Shown here: in pieces, positions 21,891 to 30,655 of the stretch | Numbering within the stretch: position 1 is the stretch's first letter | Layout: every line of letters begins with the position of its first letter | Source: Fimbriimonadaceae bacterium | GTDB lineage: Bacteria; Armatimonadota; UBA10988 | Assembly: GCA_020850355.1 (NCBI GenBank) | Contig: JADZEX010000097.1 | Span: forward strand, 1 to 59,178 | Direction of reading: 5' to 3' | DNA: 59,178 nucleotides | Made by a program: the position numbers and the translations under genes | Notes under the pieces: model-generated | Database searches by the model: none | Told to the model about the DNA's origin: nothing | Seen by the model: the letters and a program-made list of their open reading frames with translations, nothing else

Positions 21891-22030
21891 GCCAGCATCC
21901 TTCGTGGCGGCCCGGCGCCGTCCTGCGCCGACCGCCTGTCAACGGCCGCTGGTGAGGAACCCAAGGTGTACAGCGGTAGGGGGTCAGCCCATGTGGGCGC
22001 CGATGCCTGCAATGCTCTTGCCGCCCCCGC

Positions 22031-23644
22031 TCAGCGCGCGCCGGCGGCGCGGAGGCGGGTGGCGATGGGGGCGTGGCCGTTGGTCTCGGCCCAGACCAGG
22101 GGGCGGGCCCAGGCGGCGGCCGCGGCGGTGGGGTCGGCGCCGCGGGCCAGAAGCAGTTCGGCGGCGGCCAACTGGCCCTCGCGGGCGGCCCAGCCGAGGG
22201 GGGTCGAGGCGTACTCGTCATCGGTCGCGGTGAGGTCGGCGCCGTGGTCGAGGAAGACGGTCAACTGCGGCAGGTTGCCCTGTCCGGCCAGGCGGTGCGC
22301 CGCGGTGACGCCCAGCCAGCCCGCGCGGCTGGGGTCCAGGCCGGCGGCCAGCAGCTCGGTGGTGGCCTCGACGGTGGGGCCCCAGAACGCCTCGCTGTGC
22401 TGCCAGATGTCGGGTCGGCAACGCGGGAACTGCTCCCAGAGCGCCCGCTCGCCAGTCTCGGCAGCGGCCAGGAAGGTCATCACGTCGCGCCCAACGGCCG
22501 GCTGCTCGGCGATCCGCGCGGCCAACTCAGGCGCCAGCCGGCGGTCGATCAGGTACCACTCCGGCCACTGCGCGCCCTGCGTCAGGAGCCACTCGACCAG
22601 CTCGTGGTGCCCGAAGTGCGCCGCCATCGAGACCACGTTCCCCGACGACTCGACGTCTTGGTTGGGGTCGGCGCCGTGCGCCAGGAGCAGCTCACAGATC
22701 GCCCGGCGGCCCTTGCCGGCGGCCGCGTTGAGCGCACCGCCGCGCGGCGCGATGCCGGGCTCGGGCCGGTTCGGATCGGCGCCGTGAGCCAGCAGCAGCT
22801 CGACCAGTGCGCGATGCCCGGCCTCGGCAGCGACGCGTAGCGGGTAGCCGGAGTAGTAGGTGACGTAGGCCGGCAGCGCCCGGGCCTGGCTCGGATCAGC
22901 GCGCAGCAGTTCCTCGGCGTGCTCGACGTCGCCGAGGTGCGCCGCGACGACCAGGTCGTACTCCGCCCCGCGGGCCAGCAGGTAGCCCACCACGGCGTGC
23001 CAGGAGGCCATCGCCTGGCCGCGCTCGCGGTACCAGGTGCGGTAGTGGTAGTCGCCAAAGGCGACCTCGATCGGCCGCGCGCCGTCGGGCCGCCGCGCGT
23101 CGATCGGCGCGCCGCGCTGCAAGAGTAGGTCGATCAGCCGCAGGTTGCGCGTCAACGCGGCCCAGTGCAGCGGGGAGTTGCCGTTGGCGTCGGCGGCGGT
23201 GACCAGACTGGGATCGGCCGCCAGCAGCGCCGTCACCGCGGCCAGGTCGCGCTCGCGGATGGCGGCGGCGATGGTCTCGCCCGCGGGCCGCACACCGAAC
23301 CGCTCGCGCAGGTACGTCGCCAGCAGCTCCTGCACCGCGGCGTAGCGCGGGTCGTAGGCCGCCCGCTGCGGCGTGCGCGGCAGGCTGAACCCGGCGCTGG
23401 TGACATCGAGCCCCTGCTCCAGCAGCCAGGCGACCATCTCGACATGGCCGCGTTGAATCGCCAAGGTGACCGGCTGGCGGTACCCCTCTTGGCACGTCAG
23501 CAACTCGGGATGCGCCGCCAGCAGGCGTTGCAGCGCCGGCAGGTCACCGTCCCAGGCAGTCTGCAGCACCGTCCAGACCAGGTTCCCCGGCCCGCCGTTC
23601 CAGATCCGCCAGGCGTCGGTCCGCATCCAATCGGGTTGCCGCAT
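22031..23644 (-). CDS. Ankyrin-repeat protein
   Basis: 537 residues, almost entirely ankyrin repeats. Typical units include N-G-N-S-P-L-H-W-A-A, L-L-L-A-H-G-A-D-P-N (twice), L-L-L-A-R-G-A-D-P-T and T-P-L-G-W-A-A-R-E-G. These are protein-interaction scaffolds, and no catalytic domain or signal peptide is visible. ATG 23644 has GGAGGG upstream; a further in-frame start to 23704 adds only basic sequence. The 3' end lies 45 bp from the right end of the IS. It is divergent from the secreted hypothetical protein at 23781. Confidence 0.85.
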   Translation of the reverse strand: MRQPDWMRTDAWRIWNGGPGNLVWTVLQTAWDGDLPALQRLLAAHPELLTCQEGYRQPVTLAIQRGHVEMVAWLLEQGLDVTSAGFSLPRTPQRAAYDPRYAAVQELLATYLRERFGVRPAGETIAAAIRERDLAAVTALLAADPSLVTAADANGNSPLHWAALTRNLRLIDLLLQRGAPIDARRPDGARPIEVAFGDYHYRTWYRERGQAMASWHAVVGYLLARGAEYDLVVAAHLGDVEHAEELLRADPSQARALPAYVTYYSGYPLRVAAEAGHRALVELLLAHGADPNRPEPGIAPRGGALNAAAGKGRRAICELLLAHGADPNQDVESSGNVVSMAAHFGHHELVEWLLTQGAQWPEWYLIDRRLAPELAARIAEQPAVGRDVMTFLAAAETGERALWEQFPRCRPDIWQHSEAFWGPTVEATTELLAAGLDPSRAGWLGVTAAHRLAGQGNLPQLTVFLDHGADLTATDDEYASTPLGWAAREGQLAAAELLLARGADPTAAAAAWARPLVWAETNGHAPIATRLRAAGAR

Positions 23645-23780
23645 GGAGCCCTCCGCGGGCACTGTGCGGCCACCGCCGCGAGTCCGGCGGACCGTGGTTG
23701 ACACGGCGCTGAACGGCGGCTACATGCTGTCAAGGCCTGCTCCACCGGGTCAGCCGGTGGGGCGCTCGAAGGGGATTGCG

Positions 23781-24368
23781 ATGACTCGTTGGCTGTTCGT
23801 GGGATTCCTGGCAGGCTGCCTGACGACGGGTACGCCACCAGCACGGGCCGCTGGTGAGAAGAGCCCGGCGGTGGCTGGGGTGCTGGGCCTGGTGCCGGGC
23901 TTCGGGGCTGGCTACTGGTACGCCGGCAACCAGCGCAAAGGCACGGCCTTCGCGATCACCGACGCGGCGCTGACCATCGGCCTGGTGGCTGGCATGGACG
24001 GCACCTTCGACAACCTCTTCGAACCGGAGAGCGACTCCTGGGCGACGGTCGCGGCGGTCTGCTTCTACGCCCGGCTGGGCTCGGCGCTCTACCAGTGCAT
24101 CGACGGCGCGACCGAGACGTCGCGCGCCAACCGGCGCGGCACGGCGGGCTGGACCGGCGCCAGCCGGCCCACCTTCGGCTGGCAACTGGGCAGCGAGCTG
24201 TTCGCACAGTCACCGCAATGGACGGTCGACCCTCGCACCTGGGACAGCCGCGACGGCCGCGAGCTGGCCGCTGCCTGGAGCCGGGCGCAGGCCGCCGCGC
24301 CGGTCTGGCAGTTGTCGGCCACACTGCCCGATGCCGGGCTGGCGCTGAGCTTCAACGGGCGGTTCTGA
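23781..24368 (+). CDS. Hypothetical secreted or lipid-anchored protein with glycine-rich hydrophobic segment
   Basis: 195 residues from ATG 23781 with AAGGGG upstream. The N-terminal export signal contains L-A-G-C (residues 10-13), which could be a lipobox, and an A-R-A-A site further on, so lipoprotein or signal peptidase I processing is unclear. The segment G-L-V-P-G-F-G-A-G-Y-W-Y-A-G-N resembles the V-P-G-x-G-x-x-Y-x-G motif of TM2/DUF5683-type envelope proteins and is followed by a possible membrane helix. The function is unknown. Confidence 0.6.
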   Translation: MTRWLFVGFLAGCLTTGTPPARAAGEKSPAVAGVLGLVPGFGAGYWYAGNQRKGTAFAITDAALTIGLVAGMDGTFDNLFEPESDSWATVAAVCFYARLGSALYQCIDGATETSRANRRGTAGWTGASRPTFGWQLGSELFAQSPQWTVDPRTWDSRDGRELAAAWSRAQAAAPVWQLSATLPDAGLALSFNGRF

Positions 24369-24539
24369 GGCGGGTGGGCCGGGGGGCTCCGAGTCGGGCC
24401 CTGGCGTCTCTCCAGGCCATCGACTTCCTCCGGCAAGCTGCACCGGGGCAGTGGCCCAACGGGCATCCTGGCCTGGCTGGCACCAACGCGGGGCACCCAC
24501 CGGCGCTACAATATGGTGAGACTGCCTGGGGAGAGGCCG

Positions 24540-24773
24540 GTGTCTGACCAGACCACCATTGTACTCGACGCCGCGCTGGCCCTGCCGCCCGCGGAGCGCG
24601 CCGTGCTGGCGGATGCGCTCTACGCCAGTCTGGCCACTGCCGAGGACTCGTTCCTCGACTCGGCCTGGGCCGCCGAAGCCGCGGATCGGCTGGCAGCCTA
24701 CGACCGCGGCGAGCTGCGAGCCGCGCCAGCCGCCGCGGCTCTGGCGCGCCTGCGCGAGCGTGCCGCCCCTTGA
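24540..24773 (+). CDS. Addiction-module antitoxin-like protein (Unstab_antitox/TIGR02574 family)
   Basis: 77 residues beginning at GTG 24540, with GGGGAGAGG just upstream. The L-A-L-P-P-A-E-R-A-V-L-A-D-A-L-Y-A-S-L segment is the hallmark of this short antitoxin family. The D-S-A-W-A-A-E-A-A-D-R-L-A-A-Y block followed by G-E-L-R-A is also typical. These antitoxins pair with ParE/RelE toxins, and a damaged one overlaps here (TTGA). Confidence 0.75.
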   Translation: MSDQTTIVLDAALALPPAERAVLADALYASLATAEDSFLDSAWAAEAADRLAAYDRGELRAAPAAAALARLRERAAP

Positions 24774-24976
24774 CAGTCGAACTGCTGGCAGTCGCCGAGG
24801 CGGAACTGGCCGGCGCGATGGCCTGGTACGACGACCAGCAGGCCGGACTCGGAGCCGTCCTGGCCCTTACCGGTAGCACCCGACGACCGCCCGCTCGTCC
24901 TGGAACCAGCACCAGCCGCCCTGGACCCCGAACTCCAGCAGTTGCGGCGGTTCGGCGGCGAGCGTCGAAAGGCTGA
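24770..24976 (+). pseudogene. Truncated ParE/RelE-type toxin
   Basis: The TTG at 24770 overlaps the antitoxin stop. The first 30 or so residues are toxin-like (V-E-L-L-A-V-A-E-A-E-L, then A-W-Y-D-D-Q-Q-A-G-L-G). From about 24868 the frame loses similarity and becomes low-complexity, with an early stop. The C-terminal catalytic strands are missing, so this is a broken toxin fused to foreign sequence. Confidence 0.65.
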
Positions 24977-25061
24977 GCACGGTCGGCCACAGGTACGCCA
25001 CCAGACTCTCCAACAGCTTGGCTGACAGTCTGACGCCGCCACCGCCAGGCAGCCCCGCCAA
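24867..25061 (-). pseudogene. Fragment of a BNR_4-type (sialidase-like propeller) protein N-terminus
   Basis: On the minus strand the last 30 residues read like the start of BNR_4-repeat propeller proteins: after a hydrophobic leader comes G-G-W-C-W-F-Q-D-E-R-A-V-V. The frame then hits a stop at the junction with the toxin fragment. It looks like a 5' gene remnant left by a deletion or rearrangement. Confidence 0.4.
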
Positions 25062-25458
25062 CCACGCTTACGGGCCGGCCGCCGGAAGGCCGTGTGGTCG
25101 TCACGTCGGAATCCCGCCGCCCCGCTCCCGGCGCAGCCGGAGCAGCCGCGCCACCGGGAACACCGTCAGCGCCAGCAAGACCCAGGCCAGCCGGTCGCTG
25201 CGCGCCAGGATTGCGGTGCGTGGCGATTGGCTGCCGATGATCGCTGGCCGGGCCTGGCCGGGTCGTAGCGTTGCCCGACCGGTGTCACCGCTCGGGGGCG
25301 TCAGGGCGCGACGAAGCCTGGCTGCCGCGCCGGCCATTCGAAGGTCTGGTCCATCGTCGCGCACTCCGCCGTCAACCGCCGATCCTGAGCGCTGCGCGGG
25401 CTAGCAGAGTTCCCGAGCAGCGGGTGCCCGCCGGCGGGGGCGGGGGCGGCGGGGGGTG
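25062..25458. other. Degraded intergenic stretch
   Basis: No intact gene. A minus-strand frame ending at 25101 has one membrane-like segment (W-V-L-L-A-L-T-V-F-P-V-A) with a basic C-terminus, possibly the tail of a lost membrane protein, but it has no recognisable start or family. The region joins the toxin/BNR debris to the AAA-PIN pair. Confidence 0.3.
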
Positions 25459-25467
25459 TGCTATGCT
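25459..25467 (+). promoter_or_regulatory. Extended -10 promoter element (TGCTATGCT)
   Basis: TG-C-TATGCT, identical to the element at 18311, lies 30 bp before the AAA ATPase start codon. The predicted transcription start is about 25474. Confidence 0.45.
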
Positions 25468-25497
25468 GGTGACGCAGTCCTGGTGCGAGGGAACCCG

Positions 25498-26874
25498 ATG
25501 CTGACGAGTCTGCGCGTCCAGAACTTCAAAGCCTGGGAAGACCTCCGGCCGGGCCGCCTGGCGCCGATCACGGGCTTCTTTGGGGCGAACAGCGCCGGCA
25601 AGACGAGCCTGCTGCAGTTTCTGCTGTTGCTGAAGCAGACCGCCGAATCGGCCGACCGCTCCGAAGTGCTGCACTTTGGGACCGACCGCGATGCCGTGCG
25701 GCTAGGGTCGCTGCGGGAGTTGCTGCATCGCCATGAGCTGACCCGCCAACTCCAGTTCGAGCTCGCCTGGCAACAGCCCGAGCCGCTGCGTCTGACCGAC
25801 CCGCAGCACCCCTCGGAGCGGCTGGCCGACAGCGACCAGTTGATATTCCAGGCGGCGATCGCCGCCTTGCCGAGCGGAGCGCCGGCGGTTGAGCGGTTCC
25901 GCTACGGCGTCGGGCCCTTCGCCGTCGGGATGCTTCGCCAGCAGGCCAGTCCGGACTCGCCGCAGTACGACCTGGAGGTGTCGCCGGCCCTCTCGCAGCC
26001 CCGTCGTCGGCCGGGCCGACCAACGCATCTCCCAGCGCCGAACCGCTTCTATGGGTTCCCGGACCAGGTGCTGGCGTCTTACCAGAACGTCGCCTTCCTG
26101 GCCGACCTGGAGCTGGCCCTCCAGGCACTGCTCCAGCGCATTCACTACCTCGGCCCGCTGCGCGAGCAGCCGCAGCGCGAGTACCGCTGGAGCGGGTCGA
26201 CGCCGCGCGACGTCGGGCCTCGCGGCGAGCGCGCCATCGAGGCGCTGCTCTCAGCGCAGGAGCGGGGACTGCAGGTGCAGCCCGGCCGGCGCAGACACTA
26301 CGTCCCCCTGCTGCACTACGTGGCCAGGAAGCTTGTCGAGCTGCAGGTCGTCGCGACCTGTGAGGTGACGCCGATCGCGCCTGGCAGTGATCTTTACCGG
26401 GTCTGGGTGCAGGTCACCAGGCACTCGCCGCGGGTGCTGCTGACTGACGTGGGCTTCGGGGTCTCGCAGGTGCTGCCGGTCGTGACCTTGCTGTACTACG
26501 CGCCGGTCGGGTCGATCATCTTGCTCGAGCAGCCGGAGATCCACCTGCACCCGCGGGTGCAGGCGGGACTGGCCGACATCCTGATCGACGCCGTCCAGGC
26601 CCGCGGCGTGCAGGTCATCGTCGAGAGCCACAGCGAGCACCTGCTGCGTCGGCTGCAGCGCCGCCTCGCCGAGGAGCACCGCGGGCTGCGGCCGGCCGAC
26701 TGTGCGCTCTACTTCTGTCGTCACCAGCGCACCGCTGCCGAGCTGGTGCCGTTGCAGATCGACCGCTACGGCAGCATCACGAACTGGCCAGACGGCTTCT
26801 TCGGCGACGACTTCGGGGAGGTCCTGGCGATGCAGCAGGCGATCACCAGGCGTCAGATGGCGGCGGCCGAGTGA
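25498..26874 (+). CDS. AAA ATPase, DUF3696/AAA_15 (OLD/SMC-like) family
   Basis: 458 residues from ATG 25498 with GAGGGAA upstream. Walker A is F-G-A-N-S-A-G-K-T-S, after the L-R-V-Q-N-F-K-A-W strand typical of SMC/RecF-like ATPases. The late ABC-type blocks are G-F-G-V-S-Q-V-L-P and Walker B I-I-L-L-E-Q-P-E-I-H-L-H-P. V-E-S-H-S-E-H-L-L follows, and the C-terminus resembles DUF3696. It overlaps the PIN-like gene (GTGA), so the two are translationally coupled. Such ATPase-nuclease pairs are frequent in mobile and defence loci; the role here is inferred. Confidence 0.8.
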   Translation: MLTSLRVQNFKAWEDLRPGRLAPITGFFGANSAGKTSLLQFLLLLKQTAESADRSEVLHFGTDRDAVRLGSLRELLHRHELTRQLQFELAWQQPEPLRLTDPQHPSERLADSDQLIFQAAIAALPSGAPAVERFRYGVGPFAVGMLRQQASPDSPQYDLEVSPALSQPRRRPGRPTHLPAPNRFYGFPDQVLASYQNVAFLADLELALQALLQRIHYLGPLREQPQREYRWSGSTPRDVGPRGERAIEALLSAQERGLQVQPGRRRHYVPLLHYVARKLVELQVVATCEVTPIAPGSDLYRVWVQVTRHSPRVLLTDVGFGVSQVLPVVTLLYYAPVGSIILLEQPEIHLHPRVQAGLADILIDAVQARGVQVIVESHSEHLLRRLQRRLAEEHRGLRPADCALYFCRHQRTAAELVPLQIDRYGSITNWPDGFFGDDFGEVLAMQQAITRRQMAAAE

Positions 26875-27350
26875 GCGCCGTGGTGGTTGACACCAATGTC
26901 GCCGTGGTGGCAAACGGCGCCCACGCGGGCGCCGCCGCGGAGTGTCGGTTGGCCTGCCTGGACGCGCTGATTGCCAGCCCGGCACAAGTGGTTGTCGTCG
27001 ACAGCCAGGGCCTGATCTTTCGGGAGTACTTTCGCCACGTCAGCCGCGGCGGGCGACCGGGCGCTGGCGACTACTTCGCGAAGTGGCTCTGGGACCGCCA
27101 GGCTGACCCGCGGCACTGCCGCCAGGTCGCCATCCACGCCGATGGCGAGAGCTTCGTGGAGTTTCCAGACGACGCCGCCCTGGCCACCTTCGACCCGAGC
27201 GACCGCAAGTTCGTCGCCGTCGCCCTGGCCAGCGGCTTGCAGCCCGAGGTACTCAACGCGGTCGACCGCGATTGGTGGGAGCACCGCGCCGCCCTCAAGG
27301 AGGCCGGAGTCCGGGTGCGCTTCGTCTGTGGGCCGCCCGCCGCTCGGTGA
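26871..27350 (+). CDS. PIN-like nuclease domain protein
   Basis: The 159-residue protein has the acidic residues expected of a PIN ribonuclease: Asp7 (V-V-D-T-N), Asp44 (V-V-V-D-S), Asp111 (P-S-D-R-K-F-V-A-V-A) and Asp132/134 (A-V-D-R-D-W-W). With all four acidic positions intact it is likely active. The coupled upstream AAA ATPase probably controls or targets it. No antitoxin is adjacent, so the ATPase may fill that role. Confidence 0.75.
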   Translation: MSAVVVDTNVAVVANGAHAGAAAECRLACLDALIASPAQVVVVDSQGLIFREYFRHVSRGGRPGAGDYFAKWLWDRQADPRHCRQVAIHADGESFVEFPDDAALATFDPSDRKFVAVALASGLQPEVLNAVDRDWWEHRAALKEAGVRVRFVCGPPAAR

Positions 27351-27362
27351 GCCGTACGCCCC

Positions 27363-28394
27363 CTACAGCACCTCGCCGCCTTGGGCCACGTTCTCCTTCG
27401 TAAAGACCTTCGTGCCAAGGGTGATGCGCTTCTCGACGGTCTCACCAGCGAGGATCTTGAGGGCCGTGGCGATCGCCTCGGCGCCGCCGGTGGGGTACAG
27501 GAAGGTGGCGTCGAGGAGGCCGTCCTGGACGTACTTAACGCCCTCGTGCGGCAGGCCGTCGATGCCGATGAACTTGATCGCCTTTTCACGCTTGGCGGCC
27601 TGGGCGGCGAGGTAGGCGCCGTGGGCCGAGGGGTCGTTGTGGCCGTAAACGGCGTCGATTTCGGGGAAGCGGGTCAGCGCCGACTGCATCTCTTTGCGGG
27701 CGTTCGGCTCCAGCCACTTGCAGTCGGCGTCGAAGACGACCTCGATCTGGCTGCCCTTGATCCCCTCCATGAAGCCGTTGTGGCGGTCCTGGCCGGGGAC
27801 GCTGGTCTGCAGGCCCTGCAGCTCGACGATCTTGCCCTTGCCGGCCAGGATCTTCTTCAGATGCTCCCCCGCGGCGCGGCCGATCTTGACGTTGTCGGCG
27901 CCGATGAAGCAAGTGTAGTTGCCGCCATCGATGTCGCGGTCGAGGACAATCACCGGGATCCCCTTGGCCATCGCCTCGGCGACCGGCTGGGCCAGCGGCT
28001 TCGCCTCTTTCGGGCTGATCACCAACAGGTCGATGCCGCGGCTGATGAACTCGCGAACCTGCGCCTGCTGCTTCGTGACGTCGTTCTGGGCGTCGTTGAA
28101 GACCACCTCAAGCTGCGCGGCGTGCTCCTTGGCGGCGGTGTCGAGGTCTTTGTCCATCTGCACCCGCCAGGGCTCACCACGGTTGCACTGCGACATGCCG
28201 ATCACGTACTTGCGACCGGGCTCCAGCCCTTGGGCCGTGGACTTGGCGTCCTGGGCCGCGCCGGCCGGCGGCGGTTCCTGCGCGGCGTCGGCCGCGGTCG
28301 GCAGCCCGGGCGGCGGCGCGGCGGCCTGATCGGTGGTCGGTTTGGAGCAGGCGGCCAGCAGCAACGGCAGCAACAGGAACCAGCGGCTTCGCAT
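27363..28394 (-). CDS. Sugar ABC transporter substrate-binding lipoprotein (RbsB/periplasmic-binding type 1)
   Basis: 343 residues from ATG 28394, with GAGGAGG upstream. The signal peptide ends in lipobox L-L-A-A-C, followed by a flexible A/P-rich linker and a type 1 binding fold starting K-Y-V-I-G-M-S-Q-C-N. P-V-I-V-L-D-R-D-I and Y-G-H-N-D-P-S-A are typical of ribose/xylose/galactose-binding proteins. It captures a sugar at the outer face of the cytoplasmic membrane. It lies 10 bp downstream of the permease gene and is probably co-transcribed with it. Confidence 0.9.
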   Translation of the reverse strand: MRSRWFLLLPLLLAACSKPTTDQAAAPPPGLPTAADAAQEPPPAGAAQDAKSTAQGLEPGRKYVIGMSQCNRGEPWRVQMDKDLDTAAKEHAAQLEVVFNDAQNDVTKQQAQVREFISRGIDLLVISPKEAKPLAQPVAEAMAKGIPVIVLDRDIDGGNYTCFIGADNVKIGRAAGEHLKKILAGKGKIVELQGLQTSVPGQDRHNGFMEGIKGSQIEVVFDADCKWLEPNARKEMQSALTRFPEIDAVYGHNDPSAHGAYLAAQAAKREKAIKFIGIDGLPHEGVKYVQDGLLDATFLYPTGGAEAIATALKILAGETVEKRITLGTKVFTKENVAQGGEVL

Positions 28395-28404
28395 CGGTGC
28401 CTCC

Positions 28405-29418
28405 TCAGTCATGGCGGCGGTCGGTCTGAATCACCACCGCGACGATGATGATCACGCCCTTCAGCAGCAGTCTGACATGCTCTGGCGCGCCGTTCAAGCT
28501 CAGGATCTTGGCGATGTACGTCATGATCAGGGCGCCCAACAGCGTCAGCAGTACGCCGCCGCGGCCACCGGCCAGCGAAGTGCCGCCGATCACCACGGCC
28601 GCGATGGCATCCAGTTCGTAGGTCGCCCCGGCCTCGGGGTCGCCCAGGGTCAGTTGCGCGGCATCGCAGATCCCGGCCAGACCGGCACACAGGCCGCACA
28701 GCAGGTAGGCCCAGACCTTGGCGCGCGCAGCGCTGATGCCCGACAGGCGGGTGGCCTCTTCGTTGCCGCCGATGGCGTAGAGCGTGCGCCCGAAGCGGGT
28801 GCGGCCCAGCAAGACCGCCAGCGCGGCGATGGTCAGCAAGAACAGCAGCGTCATCGGCTGCGGGCCCCAGCCGCCGAGGGCGGTGGTCAGCCAGCGCATG
28901 AAGGGCACTTCAGCCGACTGCTGCCAGACGTACCAGTCCTGCGCGCCGGGCGCGACCTTGACGCCCAGACTGAGCCACTTCGCGGCGCCGCGCGCGGCGA
29001 CCATCATCGCCAGGGTCGCCACGAACGGCTGCAGCCGCAGCCTGGCGATCACCAGCCCGTTGAGCAGCCCGCAGCCGGCGCCGACCAGCAGGGCCACCAG
29101 GACGGCGGTCAGCGGGCTGGCGCCGTAACCGTAGATCGCCAGGGCGAAGGCGGTGGCGCTGAGGCCGAGCACCGAGCCGACGGCCAAGTCGATGCCGCCG
29201 GTCAGAATCACGAGGGTCATGCCGGCCGCCAGGATGCCGGTCTCGGCGATCTCGAAGAAGACGGTGCGCTGGTTCTCGACGGTCAGAAAGAGCCGCTGGC
29301 CGGTCTTGAGGTGCGTCGGCGAGAACAGGCAGCCCAGCCCGAAGACCAGCGCCAGGGCCAGCAGGCCGCGGTACGGGGCAAGCTTCTGACGCCAGTCGCG
29401 CGACGAGTTCGGCGGCAC
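28405..29418 (-). CDS. Sugar ABC transporter permease (RbsC/BPD_transp_2 family)
   Basis: 337 residues with about nine hydrophobic segments and the family motifs V-I-L-T-G-G-I-D-L-A-V-G-S, G-L-L-N-G-L-V-I-A and I-G-G-N-E-E-A-T-R-L-S-G-I. G-G-T-S-L-A-G-G-R-G at about 280 is also typical. It forms the membrane channel for the adjacent binding protein. The GTG start at 29418 is likely but its ribosome site is weak. The expected RbsA-type ATPase is not adjacent or elsewhere in the window, so it must be encoded elsewhere or shared. Confidence 0.9.
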   Translation of the reverse strand: MPPNSSRDWRQKLAPYRGLLALALVFGLGCLFSPTHLKTGQRLFLTVENQRTVFFEIAETGILAAGMTLVILTGGIDLAVGSVLGLSATAFALAIYGYGASPLTAVLVALLVGAGCGLLNGLVIARLRLQPFVATLAMMVAARGAAKWLSLGVKVAPGAQDWYVWQQSAEVPFMRWLTTALGGWGPQPMTLLFLLTIAALAVLLGRTRFGRTLYAIGGNEEATRLSGISAARAKVWAYLLCGLCAGLAGICDAAQLTLGDPEAGATYELDAIAAVVIGGTSLAGGRGGVLLTLLGALIMTYIAKILSLNGAPEHVRLLLKGVIIIVAVVIQTDRRHD

Positions 29419-29475
29419 GAGGTGATCCCGCGGCGGGGCTTGGCCGCCGGGCTCACGATTCCTTTGCCGGCGGCC

Positions 29476-30471
29476 TCAGCTCTGGACCAGGATCGCCGGC
29501 TTGCCGACCCGCCCGGCGGCGAAGTCGGCGTAAGCCTCGCCGATCCGCGCCAGCGGATAGCGGTGAGTCACCAGCTTGCCGACGGCCAGGCCGCGGCGGT
29601 AGAGGTCGAGCATCTCGGGGAACTCGCGGAAGTGGAAGAACCAACTGCCGAAGACCGTGATGTCGCGCCGGATCAGGTCGTTGCCGACATTCAGGGTGAC
29701 GTCGCGGTTCTCGCCGCAGCAGGCCACGGTGCCGGCCTTGCCGACCAGCTTCAGCGCCAGGGCGAAACCCGCCGGGACGCCGGTCGCCTCGACCACGCCC
29801 TCGGCCAACCGCCCGGCGGTCAGCTCCTGGATCGCCTCCAGGGGATCGACGGCGCTGGCGTCGACGGTCTCGGCGGCGCCGACTTCGCGGGCCATCGCCA
29901 GGCGGTCGGCGACGCGGTCGATGGCGATCACGCGGGCGCCGCGGAAGGACTGCACCAGGATGTTGCCCAGCCCGATCGGCCCGCAGCCGACCACCACCAC
30001 CGTGTCGCCGCCGCGGCAGCGCAGGCGCTGGCTGGTGTGGTAGGGCACGCCCAGCCCATCGCCGGCCAGCAGCGCGCCGACCTCGAAGTCGACGTCGTCG
30101 GGTAAGGGCAGCAGCACATGGTCGGGACAGGCCATCAACCCGGCGTGCGCCCCGGGGCAACCGCGGAAGCTGCTGCAGAAGGTGTAGATTCCGCGAGCGC
30201 ACCACTCGCACTGGCCACAGCCCCAGACGGCATGGATGCCGACCCGGTCGCCCATGCGCCAGCGCCGGCTGCCGCTGGCGTCGACGACCACGCCGGCTGG
30301 CTCGTGTCCGCCGTTAGTGGCCTGCGCTTTGTCGCCACGGTAGCCGTGCATCTCGCTGCCGCAGAGCAGGGAGACCTCCAGGCGCACCAGCACCTGACCC
30401 GCGGCCGGGACCGGGTCCGGCACTTCGATCACCTGCACCCGCTCGCCCCCCAGCACTTGCGCTGCCAACAT
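29476..30471 (-). CDS. Zinc-dependent medium-chain dehydrogenase (sorbitol/threonine dehydrogenase-like)
   Basis: 331 residues from ATG 30471 (GAGAG six bases upstream; a GTG precedes it). Catalytic zinc ligands are the Cys in L-L-C-G-S-E-M-H and His/Glu in G-G-H-E-P. The structural-zinc region C-G-Q-C-E-W-C is followed by a later Cys. The NAD(P) fold is [11 protein letters not shown]. Members oxidise polyols or sugar alcohols. Its place 57 bp upstream of the sugar permease suggests it acts on the imported sugar or polyol, an inference from context. Confidence 0.85.
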   Translation of the reverse strand: MLAAQVLGGERVQVIEVPDPVPAAGQVLVRLEVSLLCGSEMHGYRGDKAQATNGGHEPAGVVVDASGSRRWRMGDRVGIHAVWGCGQCEWCARGIYTFCSSFRGCPGAHAGLMACPDHVLLPLPDDVDFEVGALLAGDGLGVPYHTSQRLRCRGGDTVVVVGCGPIGLGNILVQSFRGARVIAIDRVADRLAMAREVGAAETVDASAVDPLEAIQELTAGRLAEGVVEATGVPAGFALALKLVGKAGTVACCGENRDVTLNVGNDLIRRDITVFGSWFFHFREFPEMLDLYRRGLAVGKLVTHRYPLARIGEAYADFAAGRVGKPAILVQS

Positions 30472-30655
30472 CACCAGCTCTCCCGTCGTCCCGACCTTCG
30501 CCCGACGCGGCCCGGCTCCTGCCAGCCAGGTGGCCGGACTCGGCTTGTTACACGCCGCATACAGATCCGTGGCTGACCAGAATCGGGCGGCGCTTCAAGA
30601 TGATGGGACGAGATTGACCGGCGCCGGCGCGGCCGCTGCTGGAAAGGTGATTCGC

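Larger units (their letters stand above)
20671..21986 (-). mobile_element. Intact IS3-family insertion sequence
   Basis: The element is bounded by imperfect terminal inverted repeats of about 27 bp, with 20 matches. The left end begins TGAACCCCTCC; the right end, read inward, begins TGACCCCCTACC; both then share TGTACACCT. Ends starting TGA are typical of the IS3 family. The 1316-bp length and two overlapping transposase frames also fit. No 3-4-bp target duplication is evident (left flank GTG, right flank GCC), so one flank may have been rearranged. Confidence 0.85.
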
